Position numbers and translations under genes: made by a program. 64,000 nucleotides of DNA from the NCBI RefSeq assembly GCF_030915505.1, contig NZ_CP133265.1, positions 2,880,001 through 2,944,000 on the forward strand, in the 5' to 3' direction. The DNA is from Neobacillus sp. OS1-2. Lineage in GTDB: Bacteria; Bacillota; Bacilli; Bacillales; Cytobacillaceae. Within the stretch, counting starts at the first letter, position 1. Each line of letters starts with the position of its first letter. This document shows, one piece after another, positions 35,201 to 44,226 of the stretch. The notes under the pieces are model-generated. The model saw nothing but the letters and a program-made list of their open reading frames with translations. It had not been told where the DNA came from and did no database searches.

Positions 35201-37355
35201 GTTTTTTAAAGAAATCGAAAATGTACGTCATCCAAATGAAACTCTTGTAAAAACACACTGCAGCTATTGCGGGATGCAATGTGGGATGAATTTACGTGTT
35301 AATACAAAGACAAATAAAATTATTGGTGTTGAGCCTCGTTATGACTGGCCGGTAACAGTCGGTAAAATGTGTCCGAAAGGGGTTACCGCTTACCAGCAGA
35401 CGAACCATAATGATCGCATCTTAAAACCATTAATCCGTGATGATGCCTCCCTTAAAGGGACAAAAGAAGGATTCCGTGAAGCCACATGGGATGAAGCCTA
35501 CAGCTTAATAGCTAAAAAGTTTGCAGAGCTTCAAGGAAAATACGGAAAAGATAGTTTATCAGTATTCAGTGGTGTATCGATGACAAATGAAAAATGTTAC
35601 TTAACAGGTAAGTTCGCCCGGGTAGCCATGCAAACACGCTATATCGACTATAACGGCCGTTTCTGTATGTCAAGTGCAGCTGGTGGCTTCCTCCGTTCTT
35701 TCGGTGTAGACCGTGGATCAACACTGCCATGGACAGACCTTCATGAAACAGATTGCTTGTTTATCGCTGGTAGTAATACGGCTGAATGTCACCCAACTTC
35801 CATGTTCCGTGTTTGGGCAGTACAGGAAAGAGGCGGATACTTAATCGTTGCCGATCCTCGCGAAACTCCAATTGCAAGAAGAGCAGATGTCCACTTGGAT
35901 TTAAGACCGGGAACAGACCTAGCTCTTGCAAATGGAATCTTAAATTTACTGATTCAAAACGGCTATGCCAATGAAGAATTTGTTAACAACCACACAAATG
36001 GTTTTGAGGAAACAAAAGAATTGGTGAAAGAATTTACTCCTGAATATACAAGTGAAATTACTGGCGTTGATCCTGAAAAAATTATTCGCGCCGCAGAAAT
36101 TTATGGAAAGGCACCAAATGCCGTTGTCATGTTTGCCCGTGGGATCGAGCAGCAGCATAAAGGGGTCGACAATGTATCGGCTTATACCAACATGGCATTA
36201 GTCACTGGAAAAATTGGCCGTCCAAAATCAGGTGTTGCCACTTTTACCGGTCAAGGTAATGGCCAAGGCGGCCGTGAACATGGTCAGAAATCTGACTTAC
36301 TGCCAGGCTATCGTAAACTAACGAATCCGAAACATGTGGAAGAAGTGTGTCAGGTTTGGGGAATTACGCCAGAAGAGATGCCACAGCCAGGTGTTTCAGC
36401 CTATGAAATGTTCGAATTGATGGAGGAAAAAACCATCCGAGGATTGTATTTACTTTGTTCAAATCCAGCAGTATCCGCACCAAACTTAAACTTCGTCCGT
36501 AAAGCAATGAAGGGCTTGGATTTCATGGTTTGTGCAGACTTCTACCTATCAGAATCAGCGGAATTTGCCGATGTCGTTCTTCCAACCGTTACATGGTCAG
36601 AAGATGAAGGAACAGTAACAAACCTAGAAGGACGGATTATTAAAATTAATAAAGCCCAAGAGCCGCTTGGCGAATCCAAGCCTGATTGGCAGATTCAAGC
36701 AGAGCTTGCAGAATACCTTGGCAGAGGAAAGTATTTCTCTCATTTGAAAACAGCAAGGGATGTTGCGGATGAATTCCGCTTAGCTTCAAAAGGCGGTTAT
36801 GCCGATTACTATGGTGCTACATGGGATAAAATTGACAAGCAAGACGGAGTGTTCTGGCCTTGTAAGGATGAAGCTGACGAAGGGACACCGCATATGTTCT
36901 TGGATAAAAAGTTCTATCATCCGGATGGAAAGGCAAAAATATGTGCCCTTCCGTACCGCCCGCCGGCAGAAGAACCGGATGAAAAATATCCATTACGTTT
37001 AACAACAGGACGCGTGGTTTACCACTATTTATCTGGAAACCAAACACGCCGCATTCAATTTTTACGTGATATGTGCCCTGAGCCATATGTAGAGGTACAT
37101 CCGGAAACAGCTGCTAAATACAATATTGATCATGAAGAATATGTCCGCCTTTATACACGCAGAGGCGAAGCTGAATATAAAGTGAAAATCACAGAAGCCA
37201 TTCGAAAAGATACCGTATTTGTGCCATACCATTTTGGTCACGATAAATCTATTAATCTCTTAACAATTGCAGCTCTAGACCCCATGTCTCGGATGCCGGA
37301 ATTCAAGGCTTGTGCCGCGCAGATTGAAAAACTAGAAATGAAGAAGGTGCAGTAA
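35187..37355 (+). CDS. molybdopterin oxidoreductase, nitrate reductase (NarB/NasC/NapA) class
   Basis: 722 residues. The N-terminal [4Fe-4S] motif is CSYCGMQCGM plus the downstream Cys in GKMCPKG (about 25-65). The Mo-bis-MGD domain follows, with RFCMSSAAGG around 155; a Cys here as Mo ligand is the pattern of assimilatory and periplasmic nitrate reductases. GQGNGQGGREHGQKSD and the C-terminal molydopterin-dinucleotide-binding domain (RLTTGRVVYHYLSGNQTRR) are intact. There is no Tat signal, so it is cytoplasmic. Operon context with membrane, ferredoxin and Rieske subunits argues for a respiratory rather than assimilatory enzyme. Nitrate as substrate is probable, not proven. Confidence 0.88.
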   Translation: MQRDKFFKEIENVRHPNETLVKTHCSYCGMQCGMNLRVNTKTNKIIGVEPRYDWPVTVGKMCPKGVTAYQQTNHNDRILKPLIRDDASLKGTKEGFREATWDEAYSLIAKKFAELQGKYGKDSLSVFSGVSMTNEKCYLTGKFARVAMQTRYIDYNGRFCMSSAAGGFLRSFGVDRGSTLPWTDLHETDCLFIAGSNTAECHPTSMFRVWAVQERGGYLIVADPRETPIARRADVHLDLRPGTDLALANGILNLLIQNGYANEEFVNNHTNGFEETKELVKEFTPEYTSEITGVDPEKIIRAAEIYGKAPNAVVMFARGIEQQHKGVDNVSAYTNMALVTGKIGRPKSGVATFTGQGNGQGGREHGQKSDLLPGYRKLTNPKHVEEVCQVWGITPEEMPQPGVSAYEMFELMEEKTIRGLYLLCSNPAVSAPNLNFVRKAMKGLDFMVCADFYLSESAEFADVVLPTVTWSEDEGTVTNLEGRIIKINKAQEPLGESKPDWQIQAELAEYLGRGKYFSHLKTARDVADEFRLASKGGYADYYGATWDKIDKQDGVFWPCKDEADEGTPHMFLDKKFYHPDGKAKICALPYRPPAEEPDEKYPLRLTTGRVVYHYLSGNQTRRIQFLRDMCPEPYVEVHPETAAKYNIDHEEYVRLYTRRGEAEYKVKITEAIRKDTVFVPYHFGHDKSINLLTIAALDPMSRMPEFKACAAQIEKLEMKKVQ

Positions 37356-37916
37356 ATGAAAAAGAGGCTTTATTTAGAACTTGAAAACTGTATAGGGTGC
37401 CGCTCTTGTTTGGCGGCTTGTACACAGTGCGGTGGACATGAGGAACGTAACCGTAACTATGTTTACGACGTTAACCCACTTGTTAACCGTCAAACCATGC
37501 CTCTTATGTGCCTTCACTGCGTGAATCCTGCTTGTGCACGAAGCTGTCCGGCGCAGGCCATTCAAATTCACGAAACAGGTGCTGTTCTTTCGGCACTTGT
37601 GGAAAAGTGTATCGGCTGTCAAAACTGTACGATTGCTTGTCCGTACGGTATACCGAAGTTTGATACAGAGCAAAATTTAATGTATAAGTGTGACCTCTGT
37701 ATCGACCGGACAAAGGATGGCATTCCACCAATGTGTGCGAGTGTTTGTCCTTCCAATACACTTCAATGGTTAACAGATGATGAAATTGAAGCGAAACAAA
37801 AGCAATTTAATCTTGATAATGGTAAATGGGTAACAAGTATGCCTTATTTAGAAGGCGAAACTAACGTTAAAGTGAATCTCCCTGGAATCCTGCAGGGTGT
37901 CACAAAATTGTTCTAG
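37356..37916 (+). CDS. four-cluster 4Fe-4S ferredoxin subunit
   Basis: 186 residues of the NrfC/DmsB/FdhB type. Four Cys groups are seen in order: CIGCRSCLAAC, CLHCVNPACARSCP, CIGCQNCTIACP and CDLCID...CASVCP, enough for four [4Fe-4S] clusters forming an electron wire. Its ATG directly abuts the TAA of the catalytic gene. It should carry electrons between the membrane subunit and the molybdenum subunit. Confidence 0.93.
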   Translation: MKKRLYLELENCIGCRSCLAACTQCGGHEERNRNYVYDVNPLVNRQTMPLMCLHCVNPACARSCPAQAIQIHETGAVLSALVEKCIGCQNCTIACPYGIPKFDTEQNLMYKCDLCIDRTKDGIPPMCASVCPSNTLQWLTDDEIEAKQKQFNLDNGKWVTSMPYLEGETNVKVNLPGILQGVTKLF

Positions 37917-37927
37917 GGGGGATTAAC

Positions 37928-38452
37928 ATGACAGATAAAAATAATAAAATCCCGTTTAATGAAGATAACTATACACATAATATCAATCGCAATAATGAAA
38001 GAAAATTGGATCGACGCGGCTTCATGAAAACCTTGGTTGGTGCAGCGGGAGTATTTGCGGTTTCCTCCCTTCCATGGGGTGTGTTGGCTGCAAAGGAATT
38101 AAATGGGCTTGAAGATAAAAAATATCCGAAACAAAAGATCACGGATGTTAGTGCTTTACCTGTTGGGGATGCTGTTGACTTTGCTTTCCCTGGGGAGCAT
38201 GACAGTGCCATTTTAATTCGACTTTCTGAGAAGAAATACGTGGCCTATCAAAATGCTTGCACCCATCTTCGCTGCCCGGTTTTTTGGAAAAAGGATGAGG
38301 GTGAAATGCTTTGCCCATGTCATCACGGCAAGTTCGATGTAGAAACGGGTGCACCAATTGCCGGCCCTCCTAGACGGCCGCTCCCTGAAATTCATGTGAA
38401 GGTAGAAAACGGAGCAGTTTATGCCGTGGGGGTGAAGCGTTATGAAGCGTAG
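37928..38452 (+). CDS. Rieske [2Fe-2S] protein with Tat signal
   Basis: 174 residues. A twin-arginine signal (DRRGFMK then a hydrophobic stretch ending SLPWGVLAA, about 29-58) sends the folded protein across the membrane, where it probably stays anchored. The Rieske ligands CTH (in CTHLRCPVFW) and CPCHHGKFD are complete, with the extra pair of Cys of high-potential Rieske proteins. A Rieske subunit beside a NarB-class reductase is unusual and suggests bc1-like quinol oxidation on the outer face. RBS GGGGG lies 9 bases before the ATG. Confidence 0.9.
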   Translation: MTDKNNKIPFNEDNYTHNINRNNERKLDRRGFMKTLVGAAGVFAVSSLPWGVLAAKELNGLEDKKYPKQKITDVSALPVGDAVDFAFPGEHDSAILIRLSEKKYVAYQNACTHLRCPVFWKKDEGEMLCPCHHGKFDVETGAPIAGPPRRPLPEIHVKVENGAVYAVGVKRYEA

Positions 38453-38633
38453 TTACCTACCTGTGGCCCTCTTACTTGCGGTTCTAATGTTAAACATTAT
38501 TTTTACACAATATATGGTTCATCAATACTTTTATGAACATGTAACAAACGTAATCATAGCTGCGGTCATCAACATTATTTTGTTTCCAATCGCCTTCCTT
38601 ATTTATAAAAAAGGTGTGAATGTCCATGACTAG
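38442..38633 (+). CDS. small two-helix membrane protein of the reductase operon
   Basis: 63 residues with two hydrophobic helices (about 5-25 and 36-56). It overlaps the Rieske gene by 11 bp and the next gene by a few bases, so it is translationally coupled within the operon. No recognised family; a small subunit or assembly factor of the membrane complex is the simplest guess. Confidence 0.7.
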   Translation: MKRSYLPVALLLAVLMLNIIFTQYMVHQYFYEHVTNVIIAAVINIILFPIAFLIYKKGVNVHD

Positions 38634-38940
38634 TGAAACCTATATCGATTTTTGTTTTGTAAGACCGGAAATAGGCGGCTTTGAAGCGGAAATTGATGAA
38701 TTATTAAAACAGATCTTTGCAAAAAAACGCTTGAACTGGTTTTTAGAAGAAAAACAGACCATCGATGGTGCTGAAATGGTTGTGGCTGAAATAAAAGGGA
38801 TGAGTGACTGGGGTTCTGAGGAAGAAACCATCCAGTTCATCGAGGAGAATGCAGAAGAGAAGTTTTGGGAGTATTTACAGGGCTATAAAATGTTCATCTA
38901 TCCCGCTAAGAGAGGATGTAACAGCTGTGGAACTCATTAA
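38626..38940 (+). CDS. hypothetical protein of the reductase operon
   Basis: 104 residues, acidic, no membrane segment, ending in CNSCGTH, so a C-terminal CxxC could bind metal. AAAGGTG lies 9 bases before the ATG at 38626 (an ATG at 38620 is also possible). It overlaps genes on both sides. Unrecognised; the tight packing suggests a maturation or assembly role for the reductase (analogous in position to NarJ/TorD chaperones, but no similarity seen). Confidence 0.65.
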   Translation: MTSETYIDFCFVRPEIGGFEAEIDELLKQIFAKKRLNWFLEEKQTIDGAEMVVAEIKGMSDWGSEEETIQFIEENAEEKFWEYLQGYKMFIYPAKRGCNSCGTH

Positions 38941-39199
38941 TGTAGAAGATGTAAATCAATTTGCCGGTGTGGAGGTAGAAATTTTCATTCATGATGAAGA
39001 AGGCGGTGACCAGGCGCCGGCTGTGAAGAAAACGGTGAAAAAGATCCAGCTTTGTCCTGACAGCACCCATATTCGATTCTATTTTGATCATCTTAATTTT
39101 CTTGCTGTGCCCCGTGCAAGTCGTGTAATAAAAATGGAAGATCAATGGTCTGCATCAGATCCCGAAAGTGGTTTAACCTATAAGGTAAGAAAAGCGTAA
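38927..39199 (+). CDS. hypothetical protein, last gene of the reductase operon
   Basis: 90 residues beginning with GTG at 38927 (AGAGG upstream), overlapping the previous gene by 14 bp. The frame is open further upstream to 38804, but that part lies within the preceding gene. Beta-rich, soluble, one Cys; no family recognised. Followed by a terminator. Confidence 0.6.
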   Translation: MELINVEDVNQFAGVEVEIFIHDEEGGDQAPAVKKTVKKIQLCPDSTHIRFYFDHLNFLAVPRASRVIKMEDQWSASDPESGLTYKVRKA

Positions 39200-39225
39200 G
39201 CGTCTAGGCGCTGCGGCTTTTCAAA

Positions 39226-39264
39226 AAAGGTTCAGGTCTTTTAATTAAGAACCTGCCTTTTTTT
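39226..39264 (+). terminator. terminator of the reductase operon
   Basis: AGGTTC...GAACCT inverted repeat followed by GCC and a run of eight Ts. Confidence 0.7.
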
Positions 39265-39266
39265 TA

Positions 39267-39453
39267 AAAAGATAAGAAAGTATAAATATCGACTTCTAGA
39301 ATTGTCTAGCTCCAGCGCCCTAGCGGCTAGTGTCCTTCGCGCTCCGCCCTACGATAAGTCAAGCACGGATGCGCTCCGCTCTCCGTGTTTCCTTTATCTC
39401 AGTTGGAGCCCTCCAGGCCATACGCCGCTGACCAGGGCGCTTGCGCTTTTCTT
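39267..39453 (+). repeat. dispersed repeat, copy C
   Basis: Same element as 33576-33967 (AAGATAAGAA start, CTAGTGTCCTTCG, CTACGATAAGTCAA, TTTATCTCAGTTGGAG, CCATACGCCGCTGA, GGGCGCTTGCGC end) with more divergence in the middle (CACGGATGCGCTCC). It separates the reductase operon from its regulatory genes. Confidence 0.85.
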
Positions 39454-39470
39454 ACTAAAGGGGGTGTAAA

Positions 39471-40124
39471 ATGGAAGATTTACATGTAAAGCAGCAGATT
39501 AGCTCTTATATTATTCAATCCCAAGAGGAAGAAATTAAGCGAATTGCCTTGGAGCTTCACGAAGGTGTCGGACAAAATCTATACAGTATTCTAACTGGTT
39601 TGCAGGTTGTTGAGTCAGCTATAAAAGAACAACAATTGAAAAAATATGTTCGAGAAATGGAATCCCTAATAGAAAAGACGATTCAGGAAATTAGGCTGCT
39701 GTCTGTTGAATTGCATCCACCTGCCCTAACCACTCTTGGTTTACTTCCTGCAGTAAAAAGTTATATTAAATTATATACCTCAACATTTGGCATTCTAGTT
39801 GATTTAGAATCAACGGGTGAAGAAAAATTGATACCTGAACAGAACAGAATCGCCGTCTTTCGTGTCTGTCAGGAAGCGCTTGCGAATATTGCGAAATATG
39901 CAGATACATCGAATGTGAAAATATACTTTGTCTGGAATAAAGAAGAATTAACTATCACCATTCAAGACTTCGGGAAAGGGTTTCAAGTAGAAGAGCATAT
40001 TGAAAACCATCATTCTTATGGCCTTGCAGCCATGATGGAAAGAATGCATCTAACTGGCGGACAGTGCACGATATCATCTAAAATAGGAGAAGGAACATCT
40101 ATTGAGCTATCTCTACCGTTATAG
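39471..40124 (+). CDS. sensorless HisKA_3 histidine kinase (NreB/DegS-like core)
   Basis: 217 residues consisting only of a dimerisation/phosphoacceptor helix pair (RIALELHEGVGQNLYS, His about residue 28) and an ATPase domain with the N-box CQEALANIAKYA and the G-box DFGKGF. No PAS, Cys cluster or membrane helix, so it must receive its signal from a partner, perhaps the GAF protein at 40815. AAAGGGGGTG precedes the ATG. Immediately followed by its response regulator. Confidence 0.9.
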   Translation: MEDLHVKQQISSYIIQSQEEEIKRIALELHEGVGQNLYSILTGLQVVESAIKEQQLKKYVREMESLIEKTIQEIRLLSVELHPPALTTLGLLPAVKSYIKLYTSTFGILVDLESTGEEKLIPEQNRIAVFRVCQEALANIAKYADTSNVKIYFVWNKEELTITIQDFGKGFQVEEHIENHHSYGLAAMMERMHLTGGQCTISSKIGEGTSIELSLPL

Positions 40125-40145
40125 GAATTAAAGGAGAGTTAAAAA

Positions 40146-40799
40146 GTGATAAAAATCCTACTGGTTGATGACCATGCTGTTGTTAGAAGCGGGTTAAGAA
40201 TGCTGCTGCATACAAATCCCGAGATGGAAGTTGTCGGGGAAGCCTCCGAAGGTAATGAAGGAATTAAAAAAGCATTGAAGCTGGGGCCTGATGTTGTGGT
40301 TATGGATTTAAGTATGCCTCATGGAAAAGATGGATTGTCAGCAACTACAGAACTTAAAAAGTTAAAACCGGAGATCAATATATTAATTCTCACGATGCAT
40401 GATGACGAAGAATATTTATTCCGTGCCATTCAAGGCGGGGCATCTGGCTGTATATTAAAAAGCGCTCCACACGATGAATTAATGGCCGCTATCGAGTCAG
40501 TTGCGGCAGGGGATGCTTATCTTCATCCATCAGCACAAAAGCGGTTGATGGAAGAATATTTGGGAAGTCTTAAACAAGATGGCAGTGATATGTATAACCT
40601 CTTATCTGATCGTGAAAAGGAAGTTTTGACATTGATCGCTAAAGGTTATTCTAATAAGGAAATAGCGGAGCAGTTAGTGATTAGTGTGAAAACGGTTGAA
40701 ACCCATAAAGGAAATTTGATGGAAAAACTGCAGATGAAAACCCGGCCCGAGTTGGTGGAATATGCCGTTAAAAAGGGGTTACTAGGTTATGGAATTTAA
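40146..40799 (+). CDS. NarL/NreC-family response regulator
   Basis: 217 residues. Receiver domain (about 1-118) with DDHAVV, phosphoacceptor Asp in VVVMDLSMP (about 54) and the conserved Lys in ILKSAP; LuxR-type helix-turn-helix (about 150-210; LSDREKEVLTLIAKGYSNKEIAEQL, split over helix 8-9). The GTG start follows AAAGGAG by 9 bases. Adjacent kinases and a GAF protein give an NreABC-like set, which in staphylococci controls nitrate respiration; the upstream reductase operon is the obvious target. Confidence 0.92.
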   Translation: MIKILLVDDHAVVRSGLRMLLHTNPEMEVVGEASEGNEGIKKALKLGPDVVVMDLSMPHGKDGLSATTELKKLKPEINILILTMHDDEEYLFRAIQGGASGCILKSAPHDELMAAIESVAAGDAYLHPSAQKRLMEEYLGSLKQDGSDMYNLLSDREKEVLTLIAKGYSNKEIAEQLVISVKTVETHKGNLMEKLQMKTRPELVEYAVKKGLLGYGI

Positions 40800-40814
40800 G
40801 GAGTATCACCTTAG

Positions 40815-41264
40815 ATGATAGCGATTAAGGAAATTCAAGCGGTTACGAATTTATGCAGTGGGGTAATGGCCGCTGTTCATAGTGAATTTGTCGCTCTTGC
40901 GATCCAAAATGAATCAGGACCTGATGTAAGATGGCATTATGCCGCCGGAAATCTGAATGATAAATACAAAAGAATAACCGTTCGTTTTGGGAAAGGAATT
41001 GCCGGAAAAGTGATTTCAAGTGGCAGCCCGATGATGATGACAAACTTTCCTCATGATATTTTGGGGAAAGTGACGGATTATCCAATTGCTCTTGCCGAAA
41101 AACTTGTGGCCTCCTATGCAGTTCCTTTATTTTTTAATGCTGTTCCCAAAGGGGTACTGCTCGTGGGAAAAAGGGAGAAATATTCCTTTACCGAAGAGGA
41201 GCAGGAAGTGGTAAAGGATTCTGCACAATCCTTAGAACAAATTCTAAAAGAGCATTTACTGTAA
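40815..41264 (+). CDS. GAF-domain protein, NreA-like
   Basis: 149 residues forming a single GAF domain (WHYAAGNLNDKYKRITVRFGKGIAGKV region and the C-terminal SFTEEEQEVVKD helix). Size and position beside a NreC-type regulator match NreA, the nitrate receptor that modulates kinase NreB in Staphylococcus. Nitrate binding here is inference. AAGGAG lies about 10 bases before the ATG; the stop overlaps a possible upstream start of the next gene (TAATG). Confidence 0.8.
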   Translation: MIAIKEIQAVTNLCSGVMAAVHSEFVALAIQNESGPDVRWHYAAGNLNDKYKRITVRFGKGIAGKVISSGSPMMMTNFPHDILGKVTDYPIALAEKLVASYAVPLFFNAVPKGVLLVGKREKYSFTEEEQEVVKDSAQSLEQILKEHLL

Positions 41265-41278
41265 TGCGGGGGACGGAA

Positions 41279-42298
41279 ATGGATATAGATATTCAGCAAA
41301 CCAAAAATGAACTAATGGATTATAAATTTGCTCTTGATGCATCCTCGATTGTCGCCATCACGAATTCGCGGGGCACTATTACATATGTGAACGATCAATT
41401 TTGTCATATCTCCAAATATTCACGGGAAGAACTTTTGGGACAGGACCATCGGGTCATAAGTTCGGGGCTCCATTCTGGAAGCTTTTTCAAAGAGATGTGG
41501 AGAACAATTGGTTCGGGGAAGGTTTGGAAAGGCGAAATTTGTAATCTTGCCAAGGATGGGACCTATTATTGGGTTGATACAACAATTGTTCCGTTTCTAA
41601 ACGAAAAAGGGAAGCCGTACCAATATCTTGCGATTCGCTATGAAATTTCAGAAAGAAAGCGTGTTGAGCAGGAATTACAGAAAATGATGGGGACTATCAT
41701 TGATGTACAGGAAGAGGAACGAAAGCGCCTTTCCCGAAATTTGCATGATGGAATCGGTCAAAACCTATATAGCCACCTTATTACCATTAATCGGTTGCTT
41801 TCTGAAATGGATCATCCACTTCTTTCGCAGATGCAAAACGAAGCGACCCAATTAATCGAAGAAATCCGTGAAATATCCTGGGAACTGCGGCCGTCAGTGT
41901 TAGATGACCTTGGTTTAGTGCCAGCCATCCGATCCTATTTATCCCGATATTCAGACCATTACCATATCGATGTTTATTTTGATTGTGTACTAAACCGTCG
42001 CCTTGATATCAGTATTGAGCTTACGATATACCGGATTATTCAAGAAGCATTAACGAATATCCGAAAATATGCAGAGGTCGCAGAAGCCACTGTCATCGTC
42101 AGAGAGATGGATGATGTGGTTCGGGTGATGATTGAAGACAAGGGGAAGGGGTTTGACATGAAAAGGCAATCTCCAGGAGTGGGCCTTTTCAGCATGGATG
42201 AAAGAGCGCGGTCTGTTGGCGGGGAACTTTCGATTACTGCATCACCAGGAAAAGGGACGAAAATAATCTTAGAAATACCGATACAGTTTGCAAGTTAA
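41279..42298 (+). CDS. PAS-domain HisKA_3 histidine kinase
   Basis: 339 residues. PAS/PAC domain (about 15-130: IVAITNSRGTITYVNDQF, YYWVDTTIVPFL), then phosphoacceptor SRNLHDGIGQNLYSH and ATPase with IIQEALTNIRKYA and EDKGKGF. It is cytoplasmic. Only scattered Cys are present, not the four-Cys Fe-S set of NreB, so oxygen sensing by that mechanism is unlikely; haem or flavin in the PAS is possible. ATG 41279 is preferred (GGGGGAC upstream). Two HisKA_3 kinases serve one visible regulator. Confidence 0.9.
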   Translation: MDIDIQQTKNELMDYKFALDASSIVAITNSRGTITYVNDQFCHISKYSREELLGQDHRVISSGLHSGSFFKEMWRTIGSGKVWKGEICNLAKDGTYYWVDTTIVPFLNEKGKPYQYLAIRYEISERKRVEQELQKMMGTIIDVQEEERKRLSRNLHDGIGQNLYSHLITINRLLSEMDHPLLSQMQNEATQLIEEIREISWELRPSVLDDLGLVPAIRSYLSRYSDHYHIDVYFDCVLNRRLDISIELTIYRIIQEALTNIRKYAEVAEATVIVREMDDVVRVMIEDKGKGFDMKRQSPGVGLFSMDERARSVGGELSITASPGKGTKIILEIPIQFAS

Positions 42299-42339
42299 AA
42301 AAGGTGACAGGCACCGAAATGGTGCCTGTCACCTTTTTT
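42297..42339. terminator. bidirectional terminator
   Basis: GGTGACAGGCACC and GGTGCCTGTCACC with A6/T6 flanks (19-bp perfect inverted repeat, loop GAAAT). This is a type of palindrome commonly dispersed in Bacillaceae, here between convergent kinase and glnS genes. Confidence 0.93.
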
Positions 42340-42381
42340 ACGTTTACCATTGTGTATTCTTTATAAGATAAGACGCTTTTC

Positions 42382-44037
42382 TTATAATTTGAACGAGCTT
42401 TTCAATGAAACAATTCTGTTAAACACTAGTTTGTCTACGGTTGTGTCTTTTGGATCGACGTTAAAGTAGCCGTGTCTAAAGAATTGAAATTTCTCCTGTG
42501 GTCGGCTTTCTCGCATGTTTGGTTCAACAAAACCTTGCAATACCTCAAGTGAATGAGGATTTACGTTGTCAAGAAATGTTTTCCCCTCGTTATCAGCTTC
42601 TTCCGTTTCGTCTAAAATTAATGGTTCGTATAAACGGAATTCTGCCGGAACAGAGTGTGTTGCTTCCACCCAGTGAATCGTTCCTTTCACCTTTCTGCCA
42701 GTAAAGCCGGTACCACTCTTGGTTACCGGATCATATGTGCAGTGCAGCTCCACTACTTCCCCGTTTGCATCCTTAATGACGTCTTCACATTTAATGAAAT
42801 AAGCATTCTTTAGGCGAACTTCATTACCAGGGAACAAACGGAAATATTTTTTAGGCGGATCTTCCATGAAATCATCTTTTTCAATATAAATCTCACGGGA
42901 AAATGGAATCTTGCGCATGCCCATTTCTGGATTTTCCGGATTAATTTCGGCATCAAGTAATTCAATTTGACCTTCTGGATAATTCGTGATGACCACCTTA
43001 AGTGGATTAATAACGCCCATTGTCCGCGGCGCCTTTAATTTTAAATCTTCGCGGACAAAGTGTTCAAGCATTTGTGAATCCACCGTGCTGTTGTTTTTCG
43101 TTACAGCGGTCTCGCTCACAAAGGCACGGATGGATTCAGGAGTAAATCCTTTTCTTCTCATCCCGGAAACGGTTGGCATCCGCGGGTCATCCCAGCCATC
43201 CACAAAGCCCTCATCCACTAATTGCTTCAACTTGCGTTTACTCATAACTGTATTGGACACGTTTAAACGGCCAAATTCGATTTGCTGCGGTCTGCTCTCC
43301 ATTTCACATTGTTCGACAACCCAATTATAAAGTGGACGTTGATCTTCGAATTCAATCGTACAAATCGAATGTGTGACCCCCTCAATCGCGTCTTCAAGCG
43401 GGTGGGCAAATGCATACATCGGATAAATGCACCATTTATCACCGGTGTTATGATGTGAGGTATGGGATATACGATAAATAACCGGGTCACGCAAATTGAT
43501 ATTTGGGGAGCTCATATCAATTTTTGCTCTGAGAACTTTCTGACCGTTGTCAAATTCGCCAGCGCGCATTCGTTTAAATAAATCCAGATTTTCCTCAATG
43601 GTCCTGTCGCGGTAAGGGCTATTCTTCCCAGGCTCTGTCAGTGTACCGCGATATTCGCGAATTTCGTCAGCTGACAGGTCATCCACATATGCAAGTCCTT
43701 TTTCAATTAACAGAATGGCTCTGTTGTACATTTCCTCGAAATAATTGGAGGCAAATAATAAGTTATCCCATTCAAAACCAAGCCATTTTACATCTTCCTT
43801 AATGGAATTTACATACTCGATATCTTCCTTCGCAGGGTTCGTATCGTCAAACCGTAAATTGGTTTTACCGTTAAAGTCATCTGCTAATCCGAAGTTAAGG
43901 ATAATCGATTTGGCATGTCCAATATGTAAATACCCATTTGGCTCTGGAGGAAAACGAGTGACAATCTCTCGGTGCTTACCTGATTCTAAATCTTTTATCA
44001 TGATATCTTTAATGAAATTTCCTGTTTGATTTTCCAC
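42382..44037 (-). CDS. glnS: glutaminyl-tRNA synthetase
   Basis: 551 residues. Class I synthetase charging tRNA-Gln directly: [15 protein letters not shown] (HIGH), [11 protein letters not shown] (KMSKS), LRFDDTNP and the two C-terminal beta-barrels are present, full length. Most Bacillaceae lack GlnRS and make Gln-tRNA by the GluRS/GatCAB route, so this gene was probably acquired laterally from a proteobacterium-like donor; base usage does not stand out by eye. GTG at 44037 has GAGG 9 bases upstream; a TTG at 44046 is less well placed. No T-box seen upstream. Confidence 0.95.
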   Translation of the reverse strand: MENQTGNFIKDIMIKDLESGKHREIVTRFPPEPNGYLHIGHAKSIILNFGLADDFNGKTNLRFDDTNPAKEDIEYVNSIKEDVKWLGFEWDNLLFASNYFEEMYNRAILLIEKGLAYVDDLSADEIREYRGTLTEPGKNSPYRDRTIEENLDLFKRMRAGEFDNGQKVLRAKIDMSSPNINLRDPVIYRISHTSHHNTGDKWCIYPMYAFAHPLEDAIEGVTHSICTIEFEDQRPLYNWVVEQCEMESRPQQIEFGRLNVSNTVMSKRKLKQLVDEGFVDGWDDPRMPTVSGMRRKGFTPESIRAFVSETAVTKNNSTVDSQMLEHFVREDLKLKAPRTMGVINPLKVVITNYPEGQIELLDAEINPENPEMGMRKIPFSREIYIEKDDFMEDPPKKYFRLFPGNEVRLKNAYFIKCEDVIKDANGEVVELHCTYDPVTKSGTGFTGRKVKGTIHWVEATHSVPAEFRLYEPLILDETEEADNEGKTFLDNVNPHSLEVLQGFVEPNMRESRPQEKFQFFRHGYFNVDPKDTTVDKLVFNRIVSLKSSFKL

Positions 44038-44226
44038 CCTTTTCAACCTCTTTCATCAAATCTCTATTATCTATAAATACCATAAAACCTGATATTTTTC
44101 CATTGTTCCCAACAATTCATCGGAAAAACAGCTTCAGCATGAAAAAAATTCTATGAAAAATTGGTCAGTGGCGGATAAATACGTTAAAATGGGTACTTAA
44201 AAGTATGATTAGAAAGAGGTTGTAAA

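Noticed and set aside
44038..44226. T-box riboswitch upstream of glnS
   Set aside because: The 5' region on the minus strand is short and AT-rich, with no T-box sequence or terminator-like hairpin.
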